Shown piece by piece: positions 11,705 to 21,762 of a DNA stretch of 64,000 nt. The stretch lies in the NCBI GenBank assembly GCA_027943245.1, contig JANDJZ010000123.1:1-64000 (forward strand), written 5' to 3'. The translations under genes were made by a program, and so were the position numbers. The notes beneath the pieces are model-generated. The model did no database searches, was not told the DNA's origin, and saw only the letters and a list, made by a program, of their open reading frames with translations. Source of the DNA: Acanthamoeba sp. SK_2022b. Its lineage: Eukaryota; Discosea; Longamoebia; Acanthamoebidae. Within the stretch, counting starts at the first letter, position 1, and each line of letters opens with the position of its first letter.

Positions 11705-12238
11705 AGAAGAGGGGGACATGGGCACTACTACAACTACCACCACAAACCTTCTACTGCTGCTTGGGTGGCAGCGGCAGCATACCGACGACCGTTCGACGCG
11801 CAGCAAGCAGCGACACGGGGAAGGAAGGTGGGCGACCACACACTACACACAAGGAGGCGAACGACTCGAGCTACTTTATGTACCGTTAAGCAGGAGTTGG
11901 TGTCTCATTTCGTCATCATCGAAAAGTGCTGCTCGGCTTTCGCCTTGTCTCTTGTGTCTCTGCGGCCGTCTCTCTACGCTTCTTTTGTTTGTAAAGGGAG
12001 GGCAAGGCGAAAGCGCCTACTTCTCTTCGAAAGGCCTTTAGGCCATGGGGCTGTCCTTCCAAGTCCTGAAGATGAACGAGGATGAAGGTGGCGGCCACCC
12101 CTCAGCCTCTTGGCCACCAACCAATGAACGAAATTCTGTCGATTGGTGGGCATTCAGCCGAGGCCTGTACACCGCTGCCCAATCGAGGGGGCGGTGTTGT
12201 ACCTGATTCGACTGCCAATGGCCTGGTAGCTCATTCAC
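11705..12238. other. Intergenic: 3' UTR of Zn2Cys6 gene and USP-A promoter
   Basis: I see no reading frame with a recognisable domain. The final 40 bases contain a TATA box for the next gene. Confidence 0.4.
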
Positions 12239-12247
12239 TATATAAAG
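12239..12247 (+). promoter_or_regulatory. TATA box of USP-A
   Basis: TATATAAAG lies 76 bases before the start codon, a clear TATA in a window where most promoters lack one. Confidence 0.65.
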
Positions 12248-12314
12248 GTTCCTACAACAACCGGCCTTCACCAAAACCCACAACTTGACAAACTCAACTC
12301 CAACCTTCAGCAAG

Positions 12315-13016
12315 ATGAACAGGGACCGCAGCAGAGGAGATGCCTGGGTGGACCGTGATGCCTCTAGGGGCATGATGGACCGCGACCTGGACAGGGACGA
12401 GTGGAGGATGAGGCGCATGAGCCGCGACGACTACGAGGACAGGGATCGCGAGGAGAAGGTGCACGTGGTGTGCGTCGACGAGCTCAAGGAGTCGCAGCGC
12501 GCCATGAAGTTCGCCCTCAAGAACGTGCCGCGCGACCACCGCCTCCTCCTCGTCCACGGCCACTACGAATCGCGCATGGCCAGCGACCGCCCCGGTCTCG
12601 ACGAGATCAGGTCCAGGTTCATGCGCATGTGCAAGGACGAAGGCGTACGACAGCCCCCCAACCTTTTCTGGTTCAACACTTCGGTTGCCATGCTCATAAC
12701 CTTGTGCAGCGGCGCTGCGAGTTCAGGAGCTTCGACTACAGGTCGAACCGCGACTTTGGCGACAAAGTGTGCAACTTGGCCAGGAAGAACGGCGCCAAGG
12801 TACACACCCCCGACTTGCTCCTTCCTTCGCCATGATCAGGGTGAAGGGAAATTGACGCGCGCCCTTGCCGACGTTCAGAGCGTAATCGTGGGGAAGAGGG
12901 ACGACGTCTCGGACACGAGGCGTGCCATCATCGGGTCGTCTTCGCAGAGCGTGCTGTCGTCATGCGGCCTTCCCGTGACCGTGGTCCAGTCCGAGGCCCA
13001 CGCCTCCTGGATGTAA
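12315..13016 (+). CDS. Universal stress protein-like, copy A
   Basis: Single-domain protein with a UspA-like fold. Exons 12315-12644, 12710-12799 and 12879-13016 give 185 residues. A very charged Arg/Asp-rich N-terminus (about residues 1-48) precedes EEKVHVVCVDELKESQRAMK and HRLLLVHGHYE. The C-terminal strand-loop-strand reads SVIVGKRDD...IIGSSSQSVLSSCGLPVTVV, which resembles the last strands and phosphate loop of UspA proteins (the GS...PVTVV ending). The first glycines of the usual G-x2-G-x9-G(S/T) ATP motif are not well conserved, so nucleotide binding is unsure. TATA at 12239 and AATAAA at 13078 frame a compact transcript. A near-identical copy lies 3.4 kb downstream. Confidence 0.75.
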   Translation: MNRDRSRGDAWVDRDASRGMMDRDLDRDEWRMRRMSRDDYEDRDREEKVHVVCVDELKESQRAMKFALKNVPRDHRLLLVHGHYESRMASDRPGLDEIRSRFMRMCKDEGVRQPPNLFWFNTSVAMLITLCSGAASSGASTTGRTATLATKCATWPGRTAPRYTPPTCSFLRHDQGEGKLTRALADVQSVIVGKRDDVSDTRRAIIGSSSQSVLSSCGLPVTVVQSEAHASWM

Positions 13017-13077
13017 AGCCTCCTTTCCGCTTTGAGGAAGCGTCCGCTCCCTCGGTTACACTGCGCGTCCTCAGCTC

Positions 13078-13083
13078 AATAAA
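13078..13083 (+). terminator. Poly(A) signal AATAAA of USP-A
   Basis: AATAAA lies 62 bases after the USP-A stop codon. Confidence 0.55.
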
Positions 13084-13139
13084 CGCCAGCGATAACAAAA
13101 ACAGGAGCTAGCGTGGACCTCATGCTGCAACTTAAGGTT

Positions 13140-15240
13140 GGCGGTCATGTAGGCTTGGCTGATGGTGCTTAGCTGCTGACTATCACCCCAACACCCCAGT
13201 TCCTCCCTCTTCATCACATGCATGCACCAAGCCTCACACTTGGCTTGTCACGACTGCTCTTCAACTCCCATGCTTGCATGGACAGGAAACACAGTTGTTC
13301 TATGGCAACAGATGGGACTACGGTGGATAATGTGGTGTTTTTTGAAAAAGCTTTACACTCAACACTATCATGTGTGGGAGCCCCTCTTAGGTTGCATCTC
13401 CATCTTAAAATGTGCTTATGTGGTGGGGACAGCTTCTATGACCAATTGAGAGGTGGAAAATGACTGGCATTATTTTAGTAGGGGTAAAAACAGGTGCATG
13501 GGCATTGTGTGTTGGCAAGCATAAATGCCAACACCTGAAGATTTGCCCATTTATCACAATCAATTTTAACAATGAGACTGGACCTCTTGTTTCAGGGGTG
13601 TGGGACCAGTTAGTGAAACCAGTTTTCCAGTTTAGAACCCCAACATGCTCCATGACAAAATGCTTTCCAGCCAAGCAAGTGGGGGGTTGGTTATATGGTT
13701 GGTGTTGGTTGGTGGGGTGGTGGTGGTGGTGGTGGTGGTGGTGGTGGTGGTGGTGGTGGTGGTGGTGTGTGTGTGTGTGTGTGTTCAGTTGCCACACTCC
13801 AACGTAGGCAGTTAAAAACTTTCACTGGCCACTGGCAGCAAGCTGGGGGAATGAAACTGGGTTGCAGGACAGCAAGAAATTTCTGAAAAGTTTTGGTGCT
13901 GATCAGCTGGAGTGCTAAGCACATCCCCACTTTCTATTCAAGTGCCAACATGTGGACTACCATGTCCTCATCCTCCATGGCATCTCTTGGGACTGGCAGC
14001 TCAACTCTTCATCAGCTTCTTCCATGTCACCAGCCATGAAACAGCACTTTTCATCTCCTATGCAATTCAAGCACTGCTGCATTGGTAGCTTCCTCTCCCA
14101 CCTGCTACACCACATATGCAAGAAAAAAGACCCATACTGGACACAAATTTTTCTTGCATGGGACTGGGAGGAGGAGTACGTTCTGAAAAGAAAATGCTGA
14201 TGATTGAGCTAGTGTCCCTCACCCAGCATCTTGGCAAGGAGTACTTGTGCCAGAAGGTGACATTTGAAGATCTGTGCAAGTGGCTGCTGGTGAACTGTTG
14301 TCTCATTGAGGACTTCACAGGCACCTTGAGCAGCCCACACACCACTATGCCATCAAGGTGTTTGAGGAGGCCTGTGTTGACTGGACCGACCTGGGGAACC
14401 TCTTCATCTGTGTGTGATATTCTTGGGACATCATGGTGGAAAGCTGGACAACTTACTGTGCTCACAGTACTTGAAGCAGCTAACCCTCTTAACTCCTCCA
14501 TCACCACAGACTCAAGTGATGGTGAGAAATTTATTGATTTTCTTCTTGATTGCCTCCCCTACATATCCTATTGTTGTTCTTGGAGACAACTGTTCCTTTT
14601 ACCAGTGGGGCTGGAGCAGTGAGATAGCCCAACAACTAATAACTGCTCAAGGGGCAGGATACAAGTTACTCCCTAAGTATTACCCCTGTGGAGAAGGTGT
14701 TATCATTCTGTTGATCTTGGCCTGAATATTCTGGAAGCACTAAGTGAAGGCTGTGGTCACACAGATCATTGCCAGTGCTCTCTTCTTTGTTCCCTCTTCC
14801 ATGCCATAGGTTTCAGGGTTGCTTGCCACCACCTGCTCCAAGGCTGGACCACCAGCCATCATACTTCTTCCACTTTGTGCACATGGAGAAGATCCTCCTT
14901 CTCAAGTGCATGTTTTTGCTTCTGCTCTCTCTCTCTCTCTCCTCCTCCTGATGGTGCTTCTTTTCTTCAGAATGGTAGGGCAGATGGAGGCAAGGTGAGA
15001 AGCCAGGGCACTTCTTATTGGGCATGCAAGTGTGCTGCAGGCCTGGGATGAGTAGCAGTTCTTCACTCACCTGTGTCTTCACTGTCATCAATTTCAAGAA
15101 CTGCATCCACAGTGAAGAAGCCATTCACCATGAGAGTGCAGGCCAGGTCTTCGCCTGGCCACCCACACCACCTCGCTGGGTTTGGAAGCTTTGTCACTGA
15201 TTCATGGCTAGAAGGAAGTATGCTTGTGTTCATGGTTTGG
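13140..15240. other. CpG-depleted block of about 2.1 kb with degenerate coding traces
   Basis: By eye I count only about eight CG dinucleotides over this stretch, which has moderate GC content and is rich in TG and CA. The flanking genes are full of CG. No intact gene is present. One frame at about 14314-14409 reads EQPTHHYAIKVFEEACVDW then TDLGNLFICV before a stop, and another at 14194-14310 starts MLMIELVSLTQHLGKEYL; both look like decayed coding sequence. A (GGT)n/(GT)n array lies at 13715-13785 and a (CT)n run near 14930. It is most likely an old inserted or silenced element; the type is not identifiable by eye. Confidence 0.6.
13715..13785 (+). repeat. (GGT)n then (GT)n microsatellite
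   Basis: About 17 GGT units run into a GT dinucleotide run inside the CpG-poor block. Confidence 0.9.
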
Positions 15241-15289
15241 CGAAACTAGGAATAAAACAACGCAGAGAGCGTTCCTTGTCAGATAACTA

Positions 15290-15785
15290 AGCAACCCATT
15301 AACTGTCACATGCAGCTGCACGGTGGACTCACCACCTGTACGCGATAGGTTCGTGGCGATCAACCCTACCCCAAGATTCCAGCCGTCGAGGACAAGATGG
15401 GAGGCACAACGGTGAGCCAGTGGCCGTGTTCAGTCGGGAGCCAGGTGCAGCAACAAGAGTGGCAAGTTCCTGCCGTCGGACCCGACCAAGCGCGTCGAGA
15501 CACTCGAGTGGATCTTCTGCCAGGTGGGCGGCTTTGGACCCTGTACCCTCCCCCAAGCAGGGAGCTCCCTTCTGATACGTGTGTAGGCCAATTGGGCTAC
15601 TTCTACAAGTTTGCCACGGAGGACGTGCCCTTAAAGAGCGCTACTTCGAAGAGTCCCAGCGGCTATTCCGAGTGCTGGAGAAGCGGCTCGAGGGGCGCCA
15701 GTTTGTCATGGGTGACGTCTACACCATCGCCGACCATCAGTGAGCGTCTTGCTGTCTACAAGGGCATGGAGGTGTGTCCCGTGTA
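15290..15785 (+). pseudogene. Glutathione S-transferase pseudogene (YghU/Ure2-like)
   Basis: Fragments of a GST are spread over all three frames. A piece reading RFVAINPYPKIPAVEDK (about 15350-15400) resembles the end of the thioredoxin-like domain (INPxxKIPA). It is followed by SGKFLPSDPTKRVETLEW (about 15460-15515), then GQLGYFYKFATEDVP, then, after a one-base shift near 15632, LKERYFEESQRLFRVLEKRL and GRQFVMGDVYTIADH. The last piece is the conserved helix-6 N-capping region of GSTs. The frame changes and stops rule out a working enzyme. It is unlike the intact GST at 45.4 kb, which belongs to another class. It sits between the CpG-poor block and USP-B. Confidence 0.7.
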
Positions 15786-15964
15786 AGAAGGAGAAGCCGT
15801 TCACGATTCAACGATAAACTTGTGGGACCACCAGGCCTGCTGCTCTCGAGAAGAGATGGCCCAAACTTCGCCCGCAGGCGACCGGTTTTCAGGTCCTGAT
15901 TGTGCGTGGCGTCTTGAGGGTGGGCCTGCGATTGGTAGAATTTAACCTCTGGCGCCACACAACC

Positions 15965-15973
15965 TATAAAAGG
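15965..15973 (+). promoter_or_regulatory. TATA box of USP-B
   Basis: TATAAAAGG lies 97 bases before the USP-B start codon. Confidence 0.65.
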
Positions 15974-16061
15974 GTCTCTGTCGCCTCTTACTCCTTCACT
16001 GCTTCTCGCTTACACCACACTCATTACACATTACTGAACAGTTTCCACCACTCGAGGCAAG

Positions 16062-16748
16062 ATGAACAGAGAGAGGAGGGACAGAGACAGCGAGAGGGAA
16101 TATGGCTGGCGGAGCAGGCTGGATGACACCTACCGCGAACGCAAGGGACGCTACGAGGGCAGTGTGGGCGAGGAGAAGGTGCACGTGGTGTGCGTCGACG
16201 AGCTCAAGGAGTCACGGCGCACCATGAAGTTCGCCCTTAAGAACGTGCCGCGCGACCACCGCCTCCTCCTCGTCCACGGCCACTACGACTCGCGCGTGGC
16301 CGACACCTTGACCGACAAACCCACCACTGAAGAGATAAGGGCGAGGTTCATGCGCATGTGCAAGGACGAAGGCGTACGACAGCCTCCCTCATCCCCAATT
16401 AAATTTGCTGACCATGACTCCTGCGTGGCCTTGCACAGCGGCGCTGCGAGTTCAGGAGCTTCGACTACAGGTCGAACCGCGACTTTGGCGACAAAGTGTG
16501 CAACTTGGCCAGGAAGAACGGCGCCAAGGTACACACCCACTTGCTCCTTCCATTAATCAACCTTGGTGATGGGCAAATGACACGCGCCCTTGCCGGTCGT
16601 GATCGTTCAGAGCGTAATCGTGGGGAAGAGGGACGACGTCTCGGACACGAGACGCGCCATCATCGGGTCGTCTTCGCAGAGCGTGCTGTCGTCATGCGGC
16701 CTTCCCGTGACCGTGGTCCAGTCCGAGGCCCACGCCTCCTGGATGTAA
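16062..16748 (+). CDS. Universal stress protein-like, copy B
   Basis: Tandem paralogue of copy A. Exons 16062-16373, 16439-16528 and 16611-16748 give 179 residues with the same intron positions and phases. Exon 2 is identical to copy A and exon 3 differs at two silent sites. The first ~35 residues (MNRERRDRDSEREYGWRS...) and the segment around residues 75-85 differ, and intron 1 has diverged. The USP-like core and its doubtful ATP motif are as in copy A. It has its own TATA box. I could not find a strong AATAAA within 100 bases. Confidence 0.75.
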
Positions 16749-17086
16749 AGCCTCCTTTCCGCTTGGCCATGCTTCAAACATGGATCCTGATCATAAACCA
16801 TAAACACACCCCTGTGAAAACAAACTAAACAGGAGCCGTGAGGTTGTTGACTGGCCACTTGTGGAAGTAATGACGCTGGACGATGAGGCGTGATGGCGAT
16901 TCGTTTCCCAGTTTGTTTGCAGAACTCGAAAATTCAGTCGCAGTAGAATTTTAAACATGTGAAGGCTCGAAAAATGCGAATGCCCTAAATTCCAACAATT
17001 TTTTTGTTCAGCCAACTCGGAAAAGCAAAAGGCCACCAAGAGCTAAAGCACAACACTTCGAACACAGGGCAGGTGCCTGCGAGAGA
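16749..17086. other. Intergenic, nothing recognised
   Basis: 3' UTR of USP-B and promoter region of the BRCT gene. Moderately A/T-rich near 16920-17010, with no ORF of note. Confidence 0.4.
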
Positions 17087-20000
17087 ATGGCAGACACGAC
17101 GAGCAGCTTGTTCGATGGGTTGGTGATATCGTTCTCGGGCGCTCTGGAGGCCTCGGCAAGTCGCCGCAACGCGCTCAAGCGTCTCGTCACGGCCCACGGC
17201 GGCCGCCTCGTCTACATCCTCTCCAAGCAGGTACGGCCCTCCCCGCCAACGCCGCGAGTCCTGTCAGCTGGGTGCAATGTGTCTTAAGGTGGCGGTCTAG
17301 GTCACCCACCTAGTTGTGGGCGAGGAGGACGTCGAGGAACTGCTGAGGCAGCAACAAGACGTGGTCGACTCGCGCGTGCGCAAGGCGCAGGAGGTGGGCG
17401 TGCACGTGGTCTCAGACCGCTGGCTTCTCGATTCCACCACCGCCCTGTCCCTACTCGACGACATACCGTACATTCCAACGACCACTACCCCGGCATCGCG
17501 GGCGTGGGGCTGATGGCATGAGCAACGGGTTTGGGCATTGGGGGGGGGGCGCAGCTACTCGTTCTCGTGGAAGCAGCGCATGCTCGTGCAGGGATTGCGT
17601 GTGGACACCTCGCCCGAGGAGTACTGCATCCGCCGACTCATTGCCGGTACTGCGACCTCCCTGCCCCCAATCCAACAACAACAACACCAGCCAACATAAC
17701 CTTGGTCGCCTGTCTTAAGCTCGCGGTCTGTGTCGTGCGATGTTGGCTCAGGTCTTGGCCAAGTGCAGGCGCTGAGCCAGGCTGTCGGAGTTGACGCCAC
17801 CGTATCGAAGCGGCGGGAGTCGCATGTGGCCAAGCCCGCGGGGCCATCGCCGCCTGGCCAGGGTCGAGAGGCGTGGGCCGTGGCCCTGCAAGCAAAGCGT
17901 GAGCGGCTGGCGGTCGAGCGCCGGCTCGAAAAAGAGCGAAAGCGACGAGAAGAGAAAGAACGAAAGCGACAGGAGCAGGAGCGGGCCCGTCGGAGGGAGC
18001 GCGAGGGCGAGCAGGACTGGAAGCGGTTCCGCCTCCAGCGCAGCGAGGAGCGTCGCAGGGAGGCCCGAGCGAACAGGCTCGCGCGCGTCGAGGCCAACTG
18101 GGAGCGGGAGCGGGCTCGCATCGTGGCCCGAGCCCGCGAGAAGCGCAAGGAGAAGGTCACCCGCATGCTCCGCTGGGAGCAGCGCAAGATCGACGAGCGC
18201 CAGAAGGAGCTGCATAGCATCAAGCGCGCCGAGGAAACCAGGGAGGCCCGGCTGGCCCTGTGGGAGGAGTGGGAGCGCAAGAAGGCCCTGTGGCGCCGCC
18301 AGGAGGCCTTTGAGCTGGACCGCAAGATCTTCGTGGGCGGTACGCACATACACAACACGCACGCACGCACACGGGTGCCCTGCTGATGCTCAGAGCTGTG
18401 TATATGGCGGCGACACAGGGTTCAAGTTTGACGACGTGGCCGATGAGGGAGAGGCCAAGGCGCGGTTCGTCGTGGAGAAACGCAAGGCGCACCTCCGGTA
18501 CAGGACTGCCTCCTCCTCCTCCTCCTCCGCTCTCTCTCTCGTTCTTCGTTCTTTCGTTCGTTCTCGCCTGATTTGAGAGCTTGACGCCTGACCCGCCTTC
18601 GTCGTCGTCGTCGTCTGCAGGGCCCTGTTCGAGTCGTTCGGGCCGGTGCTGGCCCTGCGCGAGCAGTGGGACAAGGAGTTCGTGTTCGTGATCTACCGGG
18701 AGCCGACCGACGCCGCCAGGTATCCCCCACCTCTCCGCACGAAAAAAATATATTATTAAATTGCAAATAAATAAAAAAGACATAAAATAATAAAATAATA
18801 AAATAATATTATGAATGCAGGGCGTTCGAGGCGTTGCGGGACAGCGAGAGGCGGAGGGGGCTGGTGGAGGCCATCAAGGGGCGGCTGACGGCCGAGGGGG
18901 AGCCGTCGGCCTACGCGCCCTCGCCTTCGTTTTACGTCCGACGGCCCCGCCAGAAGTACGGCGGGCGGAGGAGCGCCACGCCATCGTGGGGGGCGAGCGA
19001 TGACGACGCGCAGATGAAGATGAGAGAGAAGGAGGAAGAGGAGAAGGAGAGGAAGGAGAAGAAGAAGGCGGAGAGGAAGGAGAGGAAGCGGAGGGAGCGC
19101 GAGGAGAGGAAGGAGAAGAGGAAGAGCGAGAGGAGGGCGCTGATGGCGGCCAGAGGCGAGGTGCCGGCGGCTCAGCTCAAGAAAGAGAAAACGAAGACGA
19201 AAACGAAGACGAAGACGAAGACGACCGGCGGTGCTCGAACGGAAGGTCGGCCTCCAACGGGCAGTGGACCAGCGAAAGCGAACGCGAATACAAACCCGAA
19301 AACGAAAGCGAAAGCGAAAGCGAAGACGGGCGGTGAGAAGCAAGCAAAGGGCGAGCAGACGGCGAGAGAAAGAACGAATAAGACAAAGAGAGATGACGTC
19401 CGCACGAAGAATGAGAAGACCGCTACCAAAAAGGAGAGCGACCACAAGAAGAAGACGGGAAGCGAGAAGCAGGCCACGAAGCCAACGGCGACCAATGGCA
19501 AGAAGCCCACGGCCACCACGACCACGAAAAACGAGGCCGCGACCGTGACGGCGTCGGACCGAAGAGAGAAGCGCGAGCGGGAGCTGGCCGCGCTGCGGGC
19601 CAAGAGCCTGGAAGAGCTCGAGGACGCGCTGGACGCCCTGCAGTGCGGCAGGCGCGAGCTCATCCGCGGCTGGCGCCGCGGGTGGGAGACGCCCGAAGAG
19701 ACGCGCCGGTGGCAGCGCCTCCTGTTCGAGAAGGAGAAGAAGCGGCGCGCGCTCCAGCGCCGGACCGAGGCGATAAACCGCAGGAAGAAGGAGGAGGAGA
19801 GGCGGTGGCTCGACAAGTGCAAGGCGCGGAGGCGCGCGCGCAAAGAGGCGCGCAAGCACGAGGTCAGCGAGGAGCGCCGGCGGCTGGCCGAGTGGCTGCG
19901 AGGGTTGGAAGAGATGAGCGAGCGCGAGTCGGAGCGGAGACGCGCGGAGGCGCGCGAGGCCCAGCGCCTGCGCAACGAGCGCGAGACGGCGCGCGTGGCG

Positions 20001-20303
20001 CTCGAGATCGCGCAGATGCGCGCGGCGCTGCGCCTGCAGAAGAACCGGAAACGGCGCGCGCGGAAGAGGGAGGAGGCCCGCATGGAGGTGGCCCGCGTCG
20101 ACGCCCTCCGTCGGCGGGCGGAGGCGGAGGAGGCGGAGCGACGACGCAGGGCGGCGGCGCCGGCGGCGCCCGCACAGAGCCAGCAGCAGGCACAGCAGGC
20201 ACAGCTGCGCCACGCCAATGCCGCAAGGACAGACGACGTGTGGCTCGTGGCCGCCTTTGCTCTGTTGTGCGGGCTGGTGTTTGCCTGCGCCGTCTACCTG
20301 TAG
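17087..20303 (+). CDS. BRCT + RRM-like protein with charged coils and C-terminal membrane anchor
   Basis: Seven exons (17087-17230, 17301-17503, 17555-17646, 17752-18339, 18419-18497, 18621-18719, 18821-20303) join in frame to 895 residues. The N-terminus is a BRCT domain (about 8-95): LVISFSGALEASASRR, HGGRLVYILSKQVTHLVV and VVSDRWLLDST with the conserved Trp. A long Arg/Glu-rich helix (about 175-335) leads to an RRM-like fold with KIFVGG, LRALFESFGPVLALREQW and EFVFVIYREPTDAARAFEAL. A Lys/Glu/Thr-rich low-complexity region and another coiled coil follow. The last 21 residues, VWLVAAFALLCGLVFACAVY plus Leu, are a single hydrophobic segment ending at the C-terminus, typical of tail-anchored proteins. 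I do not know a family with this order of domains. Function is unknown; a role at the nuclear envelope or ER is only a guess. Confidence 0.8.
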
Positions 20304-20435
20304 CTTGCCCCCATGTACATTTTCGTTCTTGTCAAACAAACGCATGCCATCTTTATTGTGGTGGCGGTGGTGAAGTGACATGATGGAAATCAAAAAGTGA
20401 AGGGCGAGCGGGCGGAAGGGGGAAGGAGCGCTGGC

Positions 20436-20609
20436 TCACTGGGCGGGAGTGTTGACGCGACGAGGCGAGAGCGGGCTGGCGGCCGAGAGGCACAGCGAGC
20501 ACTTGGGCGTGTCGTGCGCATAGGTGGCCTCGCACAGGCGGCACGCGTAGAAGTGCGAGCGGCTGATCAGCTCGAACGACTGTAAACGGTGTGTGTGAGC
20601 AACGACACA

Positions 20610-20640
<31 letters not shown>

Positions 20641-21702
20641 AGGCCAATTTGTTGTGGTAATATTGTGTGACGCGTACCGAGTGGCAGAAGCGGATGGGCG
20701 CACGGCACTTGTCGCAGTGGCTGCCCGGCACCTTGCCCGCGTAGATGTGCCCGCAGCGCACGCACTTGTAGGGAACGGGCACGGCGTCGCTGGCGCCGCC
20801 CCCGCCGCGTCCGCGCTCCTCGCACTCCCGCAGCTTCTCGACCAGGGCCGCCCTGTCGGCGTCGTCCGTTCGGCCGCGCTCGCCTCCTCCCCCGCCGCCG
20901 CCGCCGCTGCTCGCCTCGGCCTCGAGCTGGGCCAGCAGGCGCCGGATGAGGCCAGCGGCGTAGGCCAAGTTGCCGATGTCCATCTGGATGCCGACGGCCA
21001 GGCTGAGCAGCAGCGAGCTGTGCCTGGGGTCGAGCCTGACCTCGGCCAGGTGGCGCGAGATCAGGGCCAGCCCGCCGACCGGGTTCTTGTCGCGCAGCAG
21101 CCGGGACGCGGCCACCACCGAAGAAGAAGACGACGAGGAGGAGGAGGGATGGGCGCCCTCGCGCGCCAGGCGCTGCAGCTGCTTGATCCTGAGCAGCAGC
21201 GACAGCGCGAGCTTGTACGACGAACAGAACTTGATCTCCCGCCTGCGCTCCTCCGCGTCCTTGCCTGTACGGAAGAACGACGCAGGCAGAGGGGGTCAGC
21301 GAGTGTGACGAGCGAGAAACCGCGAGAGGGAGAGCAGGGGGGGAGGGGGAGGGAGAGAGAGAGAGCGGCGCGTACGCAGGAGACGGATCGAGAGGTCGGC
21401 GTGGTCGAAGGCGGAGCTGAAGCGGCCGAGGTCCATGAGCAGCAGCATTCTCCGCATTCCCTCGCGAGCATTCCTGGGGGCGGGCGTGATCGTGAGTTTG
21501 GGGGATTGGGGGGGGGGGGTTGGCAGAGCAGAGCAGAGTTGTTACGTGATCTTGTTGCGCTCGGAAGAGATGGTGGCGAGGGTCTCTTCGTTGGACTCGG
21601 CCGGAGCCTCATTCTCCTGCTTCTCGCCTGACCCGCAATCACAACATTAGTATTACTATTATTATTATTTGACAAAAAATAGAATTAATGTTAAATGGAA
21701 CA

Positions 21703-21762
<60 letters not shown>

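Noticed and set aside
10940..11839. 299-codon minus-strand frame
   Set aside because: Antisense of the Ser/Ala-rich exon of the Zn2Cys6 factor; Gly/Arg/Val-rich without domains.
18756..20393. 545-codon open frame on the minus strand
   Set aside because: It lies opposite the GC-rich charged exon of the BRCT gene. Its Leu/Arg/Pro-rich product is the typical antisense shadow of Lys/Glu codons, and no domain is present.
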